Of a stretch of 64,000 nucleotides of DNA, positions 18,321 to 26,636 are shown in pieces (positions within the stretch are counted from its first letter, which is position 1; every line of letters begins with the position of its first letter). Location of the stretch: NCBI RefSeq assembly GCF_947488025.1, contig NZ_CANKYS010000001.1, positions 653,350 through 717,349 of the forward strand, given 5' to 3'. A program made the position numbers and the translations under genes. This DNA is from an uncultured Nocardioides sp. (GTDB lineage Bacteria; Actinomycetota; Actinomycetes; Propionibacteriales; Nocardioidaceae). A model generated the notes under the pieces. That model was not told the DNA's origin and ran no database searches. It saw nothing but the letters and a program-made list of their open reading frames with translations.

Positions 18321-19660
18321 GCGCCGTGCAGGGAGGAGTCCATCGGCGCCACCAGGCCGCCGACGAGCGAGACGGCGACCAGCGCCACGGTGGCTCCCCG
18401 GCCGAGCCGCTGGACCGCCACGAACGGCACCATCCACAGCAGGTACCACAGGTGCACCACCGGACTCAGAGCGACGACGGCGAGCATGACCAGACCGAGC
18501 GCGCGGACCGCCGCTGCGGGGTCGGCGGTCGGGCGGGTGGCCAGCACGCGGGCGACGACCGCGACGACCGCGACCTGCGCCAGGGTGCGGACGAGGTCGA
18601 GGAACGTCGCGTCCGGCAGGCCGGAGCCCACGGCCCGGGCGAGGAGGTCGAGCCAGCCGCCGAGCAGCGTCGGCAGCGACAGCGGGGTGAGGACGCTGCC
18701 GGGCACGGACAGCGCCCCGACCCAGCCGACGCCCAGTCCCCAGACCACGCCCGGCAGGACGAGCGCCGTGACCGCGACGGCTGCGACGCGGACCGCGTGG
18801 CGCACCCGGAGCACGAGGGGCGCCGCGGCGGGCAGGGTCAGCAGCACGACTGCCACGCAGGCCAGGCCTCCCGGCAGCTTCACCCCGGCCGCAAGGCCGG
18901 CGACCAGGGCACCGGCGACCCACCCGTGGTCGCGGGCGAGGACGACGGCGGCCGCCATCAGCCCGACCGTGAGGAGGTCGTTGTGCAACCCGGCGACACC
19001 GTTGGCGAGCACCAGCGGCGAGGCGAGCACGAGGCCGGAGGCGAGGGCCGGGTCCGCCCCGCACCAGCGCGCCATCCTCGGCACCGCCCACGCCAGCAGC
19101 ACCAGCCCGACGAGCGCCAGGCCGCGGTGGGCCACCACGAGCAGCCACGGGTCGCCGGTCAGGCCCGCGGCGAGGTCGCCGCCGATCAGCGGCACGGGAC
19201 CGTACGGCGTGGGCGTGCCCATCCAGCGCGGGTCGACGCCCTCCACGATCGGGCCCGGCACCGCGCGCGGCCCGACCAGGCTCCACGGCCCGTGCCCGTA
19301 GGGCGAGATCCCCCGGTCCGCCATCGTGCCCTGGGCGGCGTACGACCATCCGTCGCGGGAGAAGAGCGGCGGAGCCAGGAGGAGCGGCAGCGACCAGGCG
19401 ACTGTCGCGGCGCGCACCCTGGTCACCAGGGCCGGTCGGCTCACGACGTCGGCGCGGGACGCGAGGCGGCACAGGCGGAGCCAGGCCGAGGCCAGCAGAC
19501 CGAGGCCCACCAGCACGACCACCAGACCCAGCATCCGCCCGGTGGCCGAGCCCCGTACGGGCTGCAGCAGGTCCACCACCGCGTAGCCGCTGGGGATGGT
19601 CGCGACCACCAACCCGCCGAGCAGCACCAGCAGGCTGCCGACCACCCCGCGCGCCACCAC
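18173..19660 (-). CDS. mptB: Polyprenol-phosphomannose-dependent alpha-1,6-mannosyltransferase, MptB-like (GT-C)
   Basis: A 495-aa multispanning membrane protein with about 12-13 hydrophobic helices. MptB/MptA-like signatures are SRDGWSYAAQG followed by GISPYGHGPWSL, a TPYGP loop, and LHNDLLTVGLM. In mycobacteria and corynebacteria such enzymes extend the alpha-1,6-mannan core of lipomannan on the outer membrane face. The adjacent GT4 enzyme is a plausible cytoplasmic partner. Start GTG at 19660 (a second GTG is at 19657). The C-terminus is soluble (RRARERLSGIAAEEW) and lies opposite the 3' end of the GT4 gene. The gene name is by family similarity. Confidence 0.8.
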   Translation of the reverse strand: MVARGVVGSLLVLLGGLVVATIPSGYAVVDLLQPVRGSATGRMLGLVVVLVGLGLLASAWLRLCRLASRADVVSRPALVTRVRAATVAWSLPLLLAPPLFSRDGWSYAAQGTMADRGISPYGHGPWSLVGPRAVPGPIVEGVDPRWMGTPTPYGPVPLIGGDLAAGLTGDPWLLVVAHRGLALVGLVLLAWAVPRMARWCGADPALASGLVLASPLVLANGVAGLHNDLLTVGLMAAAVVLARDHGWVAGALVAGLAAGVKLPGGLACVAVVLLTLPAAAPLVLRVRHAVRVAAVAVTALVLPGVVWGLGVGWVGALSVPGSVLTPLSLPTLLGGWLDLLARAVGSGLPDATFLDLVRTLAQVAVVAVVARVLATRPTADPAAAVRALGLVMLAVVALSPVVHLWYLLWMVPFVAVQRLGRGATVALVAVSLVGGLVAPMDSSLHGAYLAIVVGSLVVAAVAVVLLVTRRARERLSGIAAEEWTASIDATVVDHG

Positions 19661-19772
19661 GAGCGGGACGCTATTCGCGGACGCCGACCGCGACCCGACG
19701 GCCGGGTGAACGGCCGGCCAACCCCGGTGACGACGCGTCGCTGTCCTTGTCGCTGGTCCTAGGCTGCTCCCC

Positions 19773-20681
19773 GTGAAGCAGCTCGGCCAGTACGCCGCCC
19801 CGCGGCACGTCGTCGCCCACCTCAGCGACCCGCACCTGATCGGCGGCGGCGGTCTCCACTACGGCGTCGTCGACAACGACGCCAACCTGCGCCGCACGCT
19901 CGACCGGCTGGCGGCCGTGTCCCCGGCCCCGCAGGCGATCGTCTTCACCGGTGACCTCGCCGACCGGGCCGAGCCCGACGCGTACGACACCCTCCGCTCG
20001 ATCGTCGAGCCCTTCGCCGCAGGGATCGGCGCGACGGCGGTCTGGACGATGGGCAACCACGACGAGCGAGCGCCGTTCGCGAAGGCACTCTTCGACTCCG
20101 ACGACGCCGGATGCCAGGACCGCGTCCACGAGGTCGACGGGCTGCGGATCGTCGCGCTCGACACCAGCGTGCCGGGCTACCACCACGGCGAGCTGCTCCC
20201 CGAGCAGCTGGCGTGGCTCGCCGACGTGCTGGCCGCCCCTGCCGAGCACGGCACGCTGCTGGCGATGCACCACCCGCCGCTCCCGCTGCCGATGATCCGC
20301 GCCGCCGAGCTGATCGAGCTGCACGACCAGCAGGCGCTCGCCGACGTCATCGCCGGGACCGACGTGCGCGGCATCCTGGCCGGCCACCTCCACCTGCCGA
20401 CGTGGTCCACCTTCGCCGGCGTACCCGTCTCGGTGACCGCGGCCAGCTGCTACACCATCGACCCGGCGCCGGTCGACCGCTTCGTCTCGGGGGTCGACGC
20501 GGGCCAGGGGTTCACGATGGTGCACGCCTACGACGACCGCCTCGTGCACACCCAGGTGCTGCTCGAGCGCGGCACCGAGGTGAGCCACCTCGGCTCGGAC
20601 ATCGCCGCCGCCCTGGAGGACGTGCCGCTGGAGCAGGCGCGCGAGCTCGCCTCCAGCAAGACGTCCCCGTTCAACACCTGA
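19773..20681 (+). CDS. cpdA: Metallophosphoesterase, CpdA-like cyclic nucleotide phosphodiesterase
   Basis: A 302-aa calcineurin-type phosphoesterase with the complete dimetal set: D19-x-H21 (SDPH), GDLAD, GNHDE, MHHPP and AGHLHLP. The arrangement and length fit class III 3',5'-cAMP phosphodiesterases (CpdA, mycobacterial Rv0805), though several members act mainly on 2',3'-cyclic nucleotides. The GTG start at 19773 gives MKQLGQYAAPRHVVAHLSDPHL. The following phosphatase starts 36 nt downstream on the same strand, so the two are probably co-transcribed. Confidence 0.88.
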   Translation: MKQLGQYAAPRHVVAHLSDPHLIGGGGLHYGVVDNDANLRRTLDRLAAVSPAPQAIVFTGDLADRAEPDAYDTLRSIVEPFAAGIGATAVWTMGNHDERAPFAKALFDSDDAGCQDRVHEVDGLRIVALDTSVPGYHHGELLPEQLAWLADVLAAPAEHGTLLAMHHPPLPLPMIRAAELIELHDQQALADVIAGTDVRGILAGHLHLPTWSTFAGVPVSVTAASCYTIDPAPVDRFVSGVDAGQGFTMVHAYDDRLVHTQVLLERGTEVSHLGSDIAAALEDVPLEQARELASSKTSPFNT

Positions 20682-20716
20682 CCCACCTCCCCCAGCCCAG
20701 CCCGAGGACCACTGCC

Positions 20717-21397
20717 TTGCGACTCCTGCTCATGCGTCACGGCCAGACCCACGCCAACGTCTCCGGCGAGCTCGACACCGCCCACCCCGGCCTCGACCTG
20801 ACCGACCTGGGCCGCGCGCAGGCAGCCGCGGCCGCGCAGGCGATCGCCGACGAGCGCCTCGACGCGATCTACGTCTCGAGCCGGGTGCGCACCCACCAGA
20901 CCGCCGCCCCCACCGCCGCGGACCGCGGCCTCGAGCCGGTCCAGCTCGACGGGTTGCAGGAGATCGACGCCGGCGACTTCGAGATGCGCAGCGACCACGA
21001 TGCCGTCGCCGGCTACATCGGCGCCGTCGCCACGTGGCTCGAGGGGGACCTCGCCCACCGGATGCCCGGCGGTGAGACGGGTGAGGAGTTCCTCGCCCGC
21101 TACGACGCGGCGGTGCGCGCCATCGTCGAGGCCGGCCACGACGCCGCCCTCGTCGTCAGCCACGGCGCCGCGCTCCGCACCTGGGTCTCGACCCGGATGG
21201 TCCCCCATCCCGACGCCCCGCCTGCGACCCAGCCGCTCCACAACACCGCGCTCATCGTGCTCGAGGGCGACCACGACTCCGGCTGGGAGATGGTGTCCTG
21301 GCAGGGCCACCCCGTCGGTGGTGACTTCCTCGACGACCCGACCGCCGAGGACCCCACCGGCGACCTCGACCCCGACGGCGACGGCGAGATCGGCTGA
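20717..21397 (+). CDS. Histidine phosphatase family protein
   Basis: A 226-aa phosphoglycerate-mutase-like phosphatase. The catalytic RHG is at residues 7-9 (LLLMRHGQTHAN), with SSRVRTHQTA and the second catalytic histidine in VVSHGAALRTW. The C-terminal tail is Asp/Glu-rich (DDPTAEDPTGDLDPDGDG). The substrate is unknown. The start is TTG at 20717, the only candidate between the cpdA stop and the RHG motif that leaves a full first strand; GAGGA lies about 9 nt upstream as a ribosome-binding site. ATG at 20732 would remove the first strand. Confidence 0.85.
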   Translation: MRLLLMRHGQTHANVSGELDTAHPGLDLTDLGRAQAAAAAQAIADERLDAIYVSSRVRTHQTAAPTAADRGLEPVQLDGLQEIDAGDFEMRSDHDAVAGYIGAVATWLEGDLAHRMPGGETGEEFLARYDAAVRAIVEAGHDAALVVSHGAALRTWVSTRMVPHPDAPPATQPLHNTALIVLEGDHDSGWEMVSWQGHPVGGDFLDDPTAEDPTGDLDPDGDGEIG

Positions 21398-21416
21398 CCC
21401 CTGCGCGCCGGGCGCG

Positions 21417-22757
21417 CTACACGCCCTCGGTGCCGATGCCCGGGTGGACGAAGGGGTGCCCGGCTTTCATCTGCTCGACCGAGCCCGGGTGCATGCGGGC
21501 AAGGTGGGCCAGGCCGCGGCGGCGGTAGCGGAGGGTCTGGACGACGCCGAGCGTCCAGAAGACGTACTGCACGGCCAGCGCGAGCTTGAAGTCGCCGAGG
21601 GTGTAGGACTCCATGCCGCCCGGCGAGGACAGGTCGAGGACGACGCCGATCAGCGCCATGGTCAGCAGCGAGGCGGTGAAGCCGCCGATGTTGACGAGCC
21701 CGTTGGCGCGGCCGGTCTCGTGCGGGGGCGTGAACGAGCGGGCGAGGTCGAAGCCGACCATCGAGGCCGGTCCCCCGCTGGCCGTGGCGAACGCCATCAC
21801 CACCACCAGCCACGTCGGCGCGACGCCGGGCCAGAGCAGGACCGCGGTCCACGGCACCACCATGGTGAGGACGACACCGACCACGATCCACGAGCGGTAG
21901 TAGGGCAGCCGGCCCACCAGGCGTGCGAGGACCAGCCCACTCACCACGGCCCACGCCGTCATCGCCATCAGCAGGGTGCTGGCCTCGCGCGACGACCAGC
22001 CGAGGCCCTGCACCAGGAACGGGTAGCCCCACAGCAGGGTGAAGACCGTGACGGAGAACTGCGAGGAGAAGTGCGACCACATCCCCAGCCGCGTGCCGGG
22101 GTTGCCCCACACCGTGCGCACCGACTGGGCCAGCGCGCGCAGCTTGATGGCCACCACGTCCGAGCGCCGGTAGGGCGAGTCCTTGACGAGGGCGAGGACC
22201 GCGACGAGCATCACGACTCCGAGACTGGAGGCCAGCGCGAACGTGCGCGTCCAGCCCAGCTCCTGGAGGAGGTACGCCAGCGGGCCGGCCGCGGCGATCG
22301 CGCCGAGCTGCCCGGTGAGGCCGGTGAGCTGGGTGACCATCGGCGCCTGCCGCACCAGGAACCAGATCGTGACGAGCCGGATCACGCTCACGAAGATCAT
22401 CGCGTCGCCCGCGCCCACGACGGCGCGGGCCGCGACTGCTCCGCCGAAGGAGGTCGTGAAGGCGAAGGCCAGCTGGCCCGCACTCATCATCACCAGGCCG
22501 GCCAGCAGCATGGCGCGCGAGCCGTAGCGGTCCAGCAGGACCCCGACCGGCACCTGCATGCCGGCGTAGACCACCAGCTGCAGCACGGTGAACGTCGCCA
22601 GGCGGGTGGCGCTGATGTCGAACCGCTCGGACGCGATGATCCCTGCGACGCCGAGCGAGCTGCGGTTGAAGACCGCCAGCACGTAGACGGCGAGGGAGAC
22701 CAGCCAGATGATCCAGGCCCGCCGCCTGCCGATGTCGTGGATCTGCTCCGCGCTCAC
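21417..22757 (-). CDS. Major facilitator superfamily transporter
   Basis: A 446-aa MFS permease with 12 predicted helices. The A-like motif after helix 2 reads GVLLDRYGSRAML. It starts GTG at 22757, overlapping the PfkB gene stop by 4 nt, so it is the third gene of an isomerase-kinase-transporter operon. Its substrate is therefore probably the sugar acted on by those enzymes, which is an inference. It is convergent with the histidine phosphatase, 19 nt apart; a GC hairpin (21403-21417) in that gap could end both transcripts but has no U tract. Confidence 0.85.
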   Translation of the reverse strand: MSAEQIHDIGRRRAWIIWLVSLAVYVLAVFNRSSLGVAGIIASERFDISATRLATFTVLQLVVYAGMQVPVGVLLDRYGSRAMLLAGLVMMSAGQLAFAFTTSFGGAVAARAVVGAGDAMIFVSVIRLVTIWFLVRQAPMVTQLTGLTGQLGAIAAAGPLAYLLQELGWTRTFALASSLGVVMLVAVLALVKDSPYRRSDVVAIKLRALAQSVRTVWGNPGTRLGMWSHFSSQFSVTVFTLLWGYPFLVQGLGWSSREASTLLMAMTAWAVVSGLVLARLVGRLPYYRSWIVVGVVLTMVVPWTAVLLWPGVAPTWLVVVMAFATASGGPASMVGFDLARSFTPPHETGRANGLVNIGGFTASLLTMALIGVVLDLSSPGGMESYTLGDFKLALAVQYVFWTLGVVQTLRYRRRGLAHLARMHPGSVEQMKAGHPFVHPGIGTEGV

Positions 22758-23710
22758 TCCTGCCCGGCTTCGCGGCCCACGCCGAGCGCGGAGGAGAGCT
22801 CCGCGCGCGTCGGCGGGTCGGCGCCCGGTCGGGAGACGTTGATCGCCGCGCCCACGGCGGCGGTGGTGACGACGTCGAGCAGGTCGCGGTCGGTCAGCGC
22901 TGCGAGCGCCTCGGCGGCACCCTCTCCGTGCACGCCGAGCGCGAGGAGGGCGTCGATGAGCACGCCGCTGAACGTGTCGCCCGCACCGACGGTGTCGGCC
23001 ACGGCGACGGGCACGCCCGGCACCTCGAGCGCGGTCCCGCCGGGGCGTACGGCGACCGCGCCGGCGCCGCCACGCGTCACGACGACCAGCCCCGGGCCGG
23101 CGTCGGCCCACCGGGTGGCGGTCGCGACGGGATCGTCGCCGGGGTGGAGCCAGTGGAGGTCCTCGTCGCTCACCTTGACCACGTCGGCGAGCGCGACGAG
23201 CTGCTCGACGCGGGCCACCGGGCCGGCGCGGTCGGGGGTGATCGCCGGACGCGCGTTGGGGTCGAGGGAGAGGAGCGCCCGTCCGCGGTGGGTGCGGAAC
23301 GCCTCGAGCACCGTGTCGGCACCCGGGTCGAGGACCGTCGCGATCGAGCCCACGTGGAGCACGTCGCACGCCTCCTCGGGCACCGACCGCAGGTCCCAGT
23401 CGAGGTCGAACTCATAGGTCGCGGCGCCGGTCTCGTCGAGGGTCACCGCCGCGCTCGACGTGCGTCCCGAGCTGGTCGGGCCGGCCAGCACGGTGACGTC
23501 ACTGGCCTCCAGCCACGCGCGGACGGCGACACCACGCTCGTCGTCGCCGAGCAGCGTGACGAGGCGTACGTCGCGCTCGAGCCGGCCGAGGGTGATCGCG
23601 ACGTTGGCGGGGCTGCCGCCGGGGTGGTCGCGCGTCGTCCCGTCGGGAGCGGGCACCACGTCGACGAGCGCCTCGCCGACGACGAGGATCCGGGGCTGCG
23701 CGTCGGTCAT
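22754..23710 (-). CDS. PfkB-family carbohydrate kinase (fructokinase-like)
   Basis: A 318-aa ribokinase-fold sugar kinase. The N-terminal PfkB signature is GGSPANVA (residues 31-38), and the C-terminal signature DTVGAGDTFSG contains the catalytic Asp. It begins MTDAQPRILVVGEALVDVVP, typical of fructokinases. The operon partner is a sugar isomerase of the AGE family 7 nt upstream, so phosphorylation of the ketose it makes is the natural assignment. Related PfkB kinases also act on sulfofructose (YihV), so the substrate should stay open. Confidence 0.87.
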   Translation of the reverse strand: MTDAQPRILVVGEALVDVVPAPDGTTRDHPGGSPANVAITLGRLERDVRLVTLLGDDERGVAVRAWLEASDVTVLAGPTSSGRTSSAAVTLDETGAATYEFDLDWDLRSVPEEACDVLHVGSIATVLDPGADTVLEAFRTHRGRALLSLDPNARPAITPDRAGPVARVEQLVALADVVKVSDEDLHWLHPGDDPVATATRWADAGPGLVVVTRGGAGAVAVRPGGTALEVPGVPVAVADTVGAGDTFSGVLIDALLALGVHGEGAAEALAALTDRDLLDVVTTAAVGAAINVSRPGADPPTRAELSSALGVGREAGQE

Positions 23711-23717
23711 GCCCCCA

Positions 23718-24947
23718 TCATGCCCGGGCCGTCCGACCGTCCGACAGCGCCACCGCACGGGCGAGACTCGGCGCCAGCGGCATCCGTGGGAGGAGGGTCG
23801 CCTGGACCGCGTGGTAGAGGTCGGGCTTGCCGGGCCACACGCTGGCCTGCGGCCAGTTGGCCGCGTCGAGCTCGTGGTGCCACGACCCGCGCTCCCGGTC
23901 GAGGAGGTGCTCCCGGGCGTAGGCCCACCACTCGGCGTAGCGCCGTGCGTAGCGCCCCTCACCCGTGCGCCGGTGCAGCGCCGCGGCGGCCGCGATCGCC
24001 TCGGCGGTCACCCAGTGCATCCGCTCGCGGACGACGGGCCGGCCCTCCCAGTCGGTCGTGTAGACGAAGCCCGGCGCTCCGTCGGCGTGCCAGCCGTCCG
24101 CGACCGCCCGGTCGAAGAGCAGGCGCGAGGTGTCGAGGAGCCCGGCGGGTGCCACCTCGCCCAGGGTCGCCTCGAGGTGGAGCAGCAGTCGCGACCACTC
24201 CAGACCGTGCCCGACGGTCGCGCCGTAGGGCTTGAACGGGTCGTCGGGCCGGTCGCGGTTGAGGTCGAGGTCGACCGCCCAGTCGGGGCCGAAGTGCTCG
24301 GGCAGCCGTCCGTCGTACGACGGTGCGAGCTCGACCACCAGGCCGGCCAGCCGGGCCGCCCGCCGGTGCCACACGTCGTCGCCGGTGACGTCGCCGACGG
24401 CCAGCATCGCCTCGAGCGCGTGCATCGTGGAGTTGAGGCCGCGGTAGGGAGCGGGCGTCGTCCAGGCCCGGTCCCACTCGTCGACCACGCGCCCGAGGTC
24501 GTCGTCCCAGAAACGTGCCTCGAAGACCCGCGTCGCCTCGGCCAGCAGCGGCTCCGCGCCCGGCAGCCCGGCCACCACGGCCGTCGACCCGGCGAGCATG
24601 ACGAAGGCGTGGGCGTAGCAGGACTTGGCACCGTCGGGCTCGCCGTCGGGGGCAACGGCGCCGAACCAGCCGCCGTGCTCGTCGTCGCGCAACGTCGTAC
24701 GCAGCCCCGCGAGGGCGGCCGTGGCGATCGACGCGCTCCCCTCGACGCCCATCAGCGCACCGAGCCCGAAGACGTGGACCATGCGGCTGGTGATCCAGGT
24801 GTGCACCGGGCGAGCGAGGTCGGGCGCGCCGTCGTCGTCGAGCCACGCCGCGCCACCGCGTGGGTGCACGACACGGCGGCCGAAGCCGAGCAGGCGCCGG
24901 CACTCGTCGTCGAGCCAGGCGTCGTCGGGCGGGGCAGGATCGCTCAC
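23718..24947 (-). CDS. AGE-family aldose-ketose isomerase (D-mannose isomerase / YihS type)
   Basis: A 409-aa (alpha/alpha)6-barrel protein of the N-acylglucosamine 2-epimerase family. Motifs include [39 protein letters not shown] and [14 protein letters not shown]. The histidines in these last three blocks match the catalytic His residues of mannose isomerase and sulfoquinovose isomerase YihS rather than true epimerases. With the PfkB kinase and MFS transporter it would convert mannose (or a related aldose) to a ketose for phosphorylation. GTG start at 24947. A strong terminator of the upstream tRNA separates it from tRNA-Tyr. Confidence 0.82.
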   Translation of the reverse strand: MSDPAPPDDAWLDDECRRLLGFGRRVVHPRGGAAWLDDDGAPDLARPVHTWITSRMVHVFGLGALMGVEGSASIATAALAGLRTTLRDDEHGGWFGAVAPDGEPDGAKSCYAHAFVMLAGSTAVVAGLPGAEPLLAEATRVFEARFWDDDLGRVVDEWDRAWTTPAPYRGLNSTMHALEAMLAVGDVTGDDVWHRRAARLAGLVVELAPSYDGRLPEHFGPDWAVDLDLNRDRPDDPFKPYGATVGHGLEWSRLLLHLEATLGEVAPAGLLDTSRLLFDRAVADGWHADGAPGFVYTTDWEGRPVVRERMHWVTAEAIAAAAALHRRTGEGRYARRYAEWWAYAREHLLDRERGSWHHELDAANWPQASVWPGKPDLYHAVQATLLPRMPLAPSLARAVALSDGRTARA

Positions 24948-24996
24948 CCGGGCAGTCAAGCAGTCGGCACCCACACCGCACGAGGCCCCGGACGCA

Positions 24997-25027
24997 CGAG
25001 ACCCCCGCACACCGTGCGGGGGTCTCG
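24997..25027 (-). terminator. Rho-independent-type hairpin after tRNA-Tyr
   Basis: A perfect 14-bp GC-rich stem (CGAGACCCCCGCAC pairing with its complement) with a 3-nt ACC loop, 19 nt downstream of the tRNA-Tyr gene on the minus strand and just upstream of the isomerase start. It lacks a U tract, as is common in actinobacteria. Confidence 0.75.
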
Positions 25028-25045
25028 CGACTGGACTGCGTCCAG

Positions 25046-25127
25046 TGGCAGGTAGAGGATTCGAACCTCTGTAGGCAATGCCGGCTGATTTACAGTCAGC
25101 TCCCTTTGGCCGCTCGGGCAACCTGCC
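25046..25127 (-). tRNA. tRNA-Tyr (anticodon GTA)
   Basis: An 82-nt class II tRNA on the minus strand. Acceptor GGCAGGT pairs with ACCTGCC, the discriminator is A, the anticodon loop is CTGTAAA (GTA) in stem CTGA/TCAG, the variable arm is long (CCGGCATTGCCTAC region), and the T-arm is AGAGG/CCTCT with TTCGAAT. CCA is not encoded (CTG follows). Confidence 0.95.
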
Positions 25128-25213
25128 GGGCCGTGCGGAACAATAGCAAGGCACGCACTTCACCACGAATCGCCGGGGCCCGCTCCAGGAGGCCCCCAAG
25201 GAGGCACAACGAC

Positions 25214-25705
25214 ATGGCTGACTCGAGCTTCGACATCGTGAGCAAGCTGGACCGCCAGGAGGTCGACAACGCCCTCAGCCAGGCGGCCCGCGAGATCGCG
25301 ACCCGCTTCGACTTCAAGGGCACCGGGGCGTCGATCGAGTGGAAGGGCGAGCAGGCGATCGAGATCACCGCCTCCGCCGACGACCGCGCCAGCGCGGTGC
25401 TCAGCGTCTTCCAGGACAAGCTGATCAAGCGCAACCAGAGCCTCAAGATCCTCGACGCCTCCGAGCCGCGCCAGTCCGGCCAGGTCTCCAAGATCGACAT
25501 CGCGCTGAAGGAGGGCATCACCTCCGAGGACGCGAAGAAGATCTCCAAGCTGATCCGCGACGAGGGCCCCAAGGGCGTGAAGGCGCAGGTGCAGGGCGAG
25601 GAGCTGCGCGTCTCGTCCAAGAAGCGCGACGACCTCCAGGCCGTCCAGCAGCTGGTGAAGTCGCAGGACTACGACTTCGCTGTGCAGTTCACCAACTACC
25701 GCTGA
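25214..25705 (+). CDS. yajQ: YajQ family nucleotide-binding protein
   Basis: A 163-aa protein of the UPF0234/YajQ family, two ferredoxin-like domains. It begins [21 protein letters not shown] and ends [12 protein letters not shown], both highly conserved in the family, with the linker [21 protein letters not shown]. YajQ proteins bind nucleic acids or cyclic di-GMP; in Xanthomonas a homologue is a c-di-GMP effector. ATG at 25214 follows AGGAGGC at about 25187. The last 20 nt of the gene are also present 727 bp downstream (see the att-like repeats). Confidence 0.95.
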   Translation: MADSSFDIVSKLDRQEVDNALSQAAREIATRFDFKGTGASIEWKGEQAIEITASADDRASAVLSVFQDKLIKRNQSLKILDASEPRQSGQVSKIDIALKEGITSEDAKKISKLIRDEGPKGVKAQVQGEELRVSSKKRDDLQAVQQLVKSQDYDFAVQFTNYR

Positions 25706-25706
25706 G
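25686..25706 (+). repeat. Left copy of 21-bp direct repeat (att-like), at the yajQ 3' end
   Basis: The last 20 nt of yajQ plus one base (21 bp, beginning AGTTCACCAACTACC) recur exactly at 26413-26433. A gene 3' end repeated downstream is what tyrosine-recombinase integration leaves, with the left copy completing the gene. Confidence 0.7.
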
Positions 25707-25740
25707 CTGCGACGTCTCCGCAGGTCTGCAGCTGGGGCCG

Positions 25741-25995
25741 TCGCCCCAGTCCGTACAGCGTCCGCGAGCAGTCCGCCAGGACCACCCGCATGAGAAGATC
25801 GCCGACGCCCGAAGCCAGATTGAGCAGGCACGGGCGTGGCTCGCCGACTTCGCCGCCGACCACCCGCCAACGCCGCCCCCACCGCCGCACCCGGTCGTGC
25901 CCCGGCCCAGCGCGCGGCCCACGGACCCGCGCCAAACCGGCGGCTACGCGGATCTGCGCCTGCACCTGTGGCGACGCCCCGGCCGCAACGACTAG
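25741..25995 (+). pseudogene. Possible gene fragment inside the yajQ island
   Basis: An open frame without a credible start codon encodes HEKIADARSQIEQARAWL, a proline-rich linker (PTPPPPPHP) and TGGYADLRLHLWRRPGRND before TAG at 25993. The composition (amphipathic helix, then Pro-rich segment) looks protein-like, unlike the other frames, but the family is not recognised. Because there is no start and the frame runs back into yajQ, it is best read as a 3' remnant. Its stop overlaps the stop of the convergent small membrane gene. Confidence 0.3.
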
Positions 25996-26174
25996 GGCCG
26001 GTCCGGGTCGTCTTTGCCGTCTTGGCTGCTCAGTCCCCATGACCGACGCGCCTGCTGGTCCTCGAGGGCGTTGCGGTCGTAGGGCGACGTTCCTGCGTAC
26101 CGCTTCTGACGCCAGGCCACCCATCCGAACAGGGCGATCAGCAGCCCGAGCAAGATCAACCAGAAGACCAGCAT
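25992..26174 (-). CDS. Small single-span membrane protein
   Basis: About 60 aa: MLVFWLILLGLLIALFGWV forms one transmembrane helix, followed by a basic WRQKRYAGTSPYDRNALED cytoplasmic tail. ATG at 26174 is preferred because AGAGGTGG lies just upstream; ATG at 26219 would add 15 residues. No family is recognised. It lies inside the 727-bp segment bounded by the 21-bp direct repeats and may be cargo of that island. Confidence 0.5.
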   Translation of the reverse strand: MLVFWLILLGLLIALFGWVAWRQKRYAGTSPYDRNALEDQQARRSWGLSSQDGKDDPDRP

Positions 26175-26412
26175 GGCGACCACCTCTGCGACGAGATTAC
26201 GCCGCCGGGCGGTCTGCATCGCCGTGGTCTAGCCGGGACGCGGGGCCGCCTTCTGGTGGGACCGAACTGCCCCAGCACTTACTGGCGCGTCGGAATCCCG
26301 CCGAATGGCACGGCAAGCCTGTGGAACGGAGCCACGCCTCCAGCATCGACGGCGCTTGCCCCGACTAGTCCGCAGGACGGCCGTCTAGGACCACCGCCAT
26401 CGCGGCCGGTGG

Positions 26413-26433
26413 AGTTCACCAACTACCGCTGAG
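26413..26433 (+). repeat. Right copy of 21-bp direct repeat (att-like)
   Basis: Exact second copy of the yajQ 3' terminal sequence, including its TGA, detached from the gene. The bases upstream (GGCCGGTGG) are unrelated to yajQ, so this is not a simple duplication of a longer tract. Confidence 0.7.
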
Positions 26434-26571
26434 ACCGGCGGTGTCAGGACGGTTCGGTCGGAAACGTCGAAGATCTGTCGAAGTCCGGGACCGCCGGCGT
26501 CGCGCTGCCTAGGTTTGCTCGTACGCGGGTGGGAGTCGCACGGGGGACTGCCGCACCGCCAGAGGCGGGAG

Positions 26572-26603
26572 CGCCCCGCGACCAGGGGGTTGGTCGTGGG
26601 GCG
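26572..26603 (+). terminator. Hairpin followed by U-rich tract
   Basis: A 13-bp stem, CGCCCCGCGACCA with TGGTCGTGGGGCG (one G-U pair), loop GGGGGT, followed by TTCTTC. It sits between the yajQ island and the convergent B12-binding gene. The U-rich side fits plus-strand transcripts; as the stem lies 34 nt after the minus-strand gene's stop it may serve both. Confidence 0.7.
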
Positions 26604-26636
26604 TTCTTCATGCGGCGGGCACCTTCCTGACCACCG

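Noticed and set aside
21403..21417. Strong bidirectional terminator between the histidine phosphatase and MFS genes
   Set aside because: A 7-bp GC inverted repeat is present but it overlaps the MFS stop and has no U tract, so it is mentioned only in passing.
25790..26368. A 192-codon plus-strand ORF in the yajQ island
   Set aside because: Composition is Arg/Ser/Pro-rich with no motif and no ribosome-binding site, and it runs through the opposite-strand membrane gene; the alternative frame ending at 25995 looks more protein-like.
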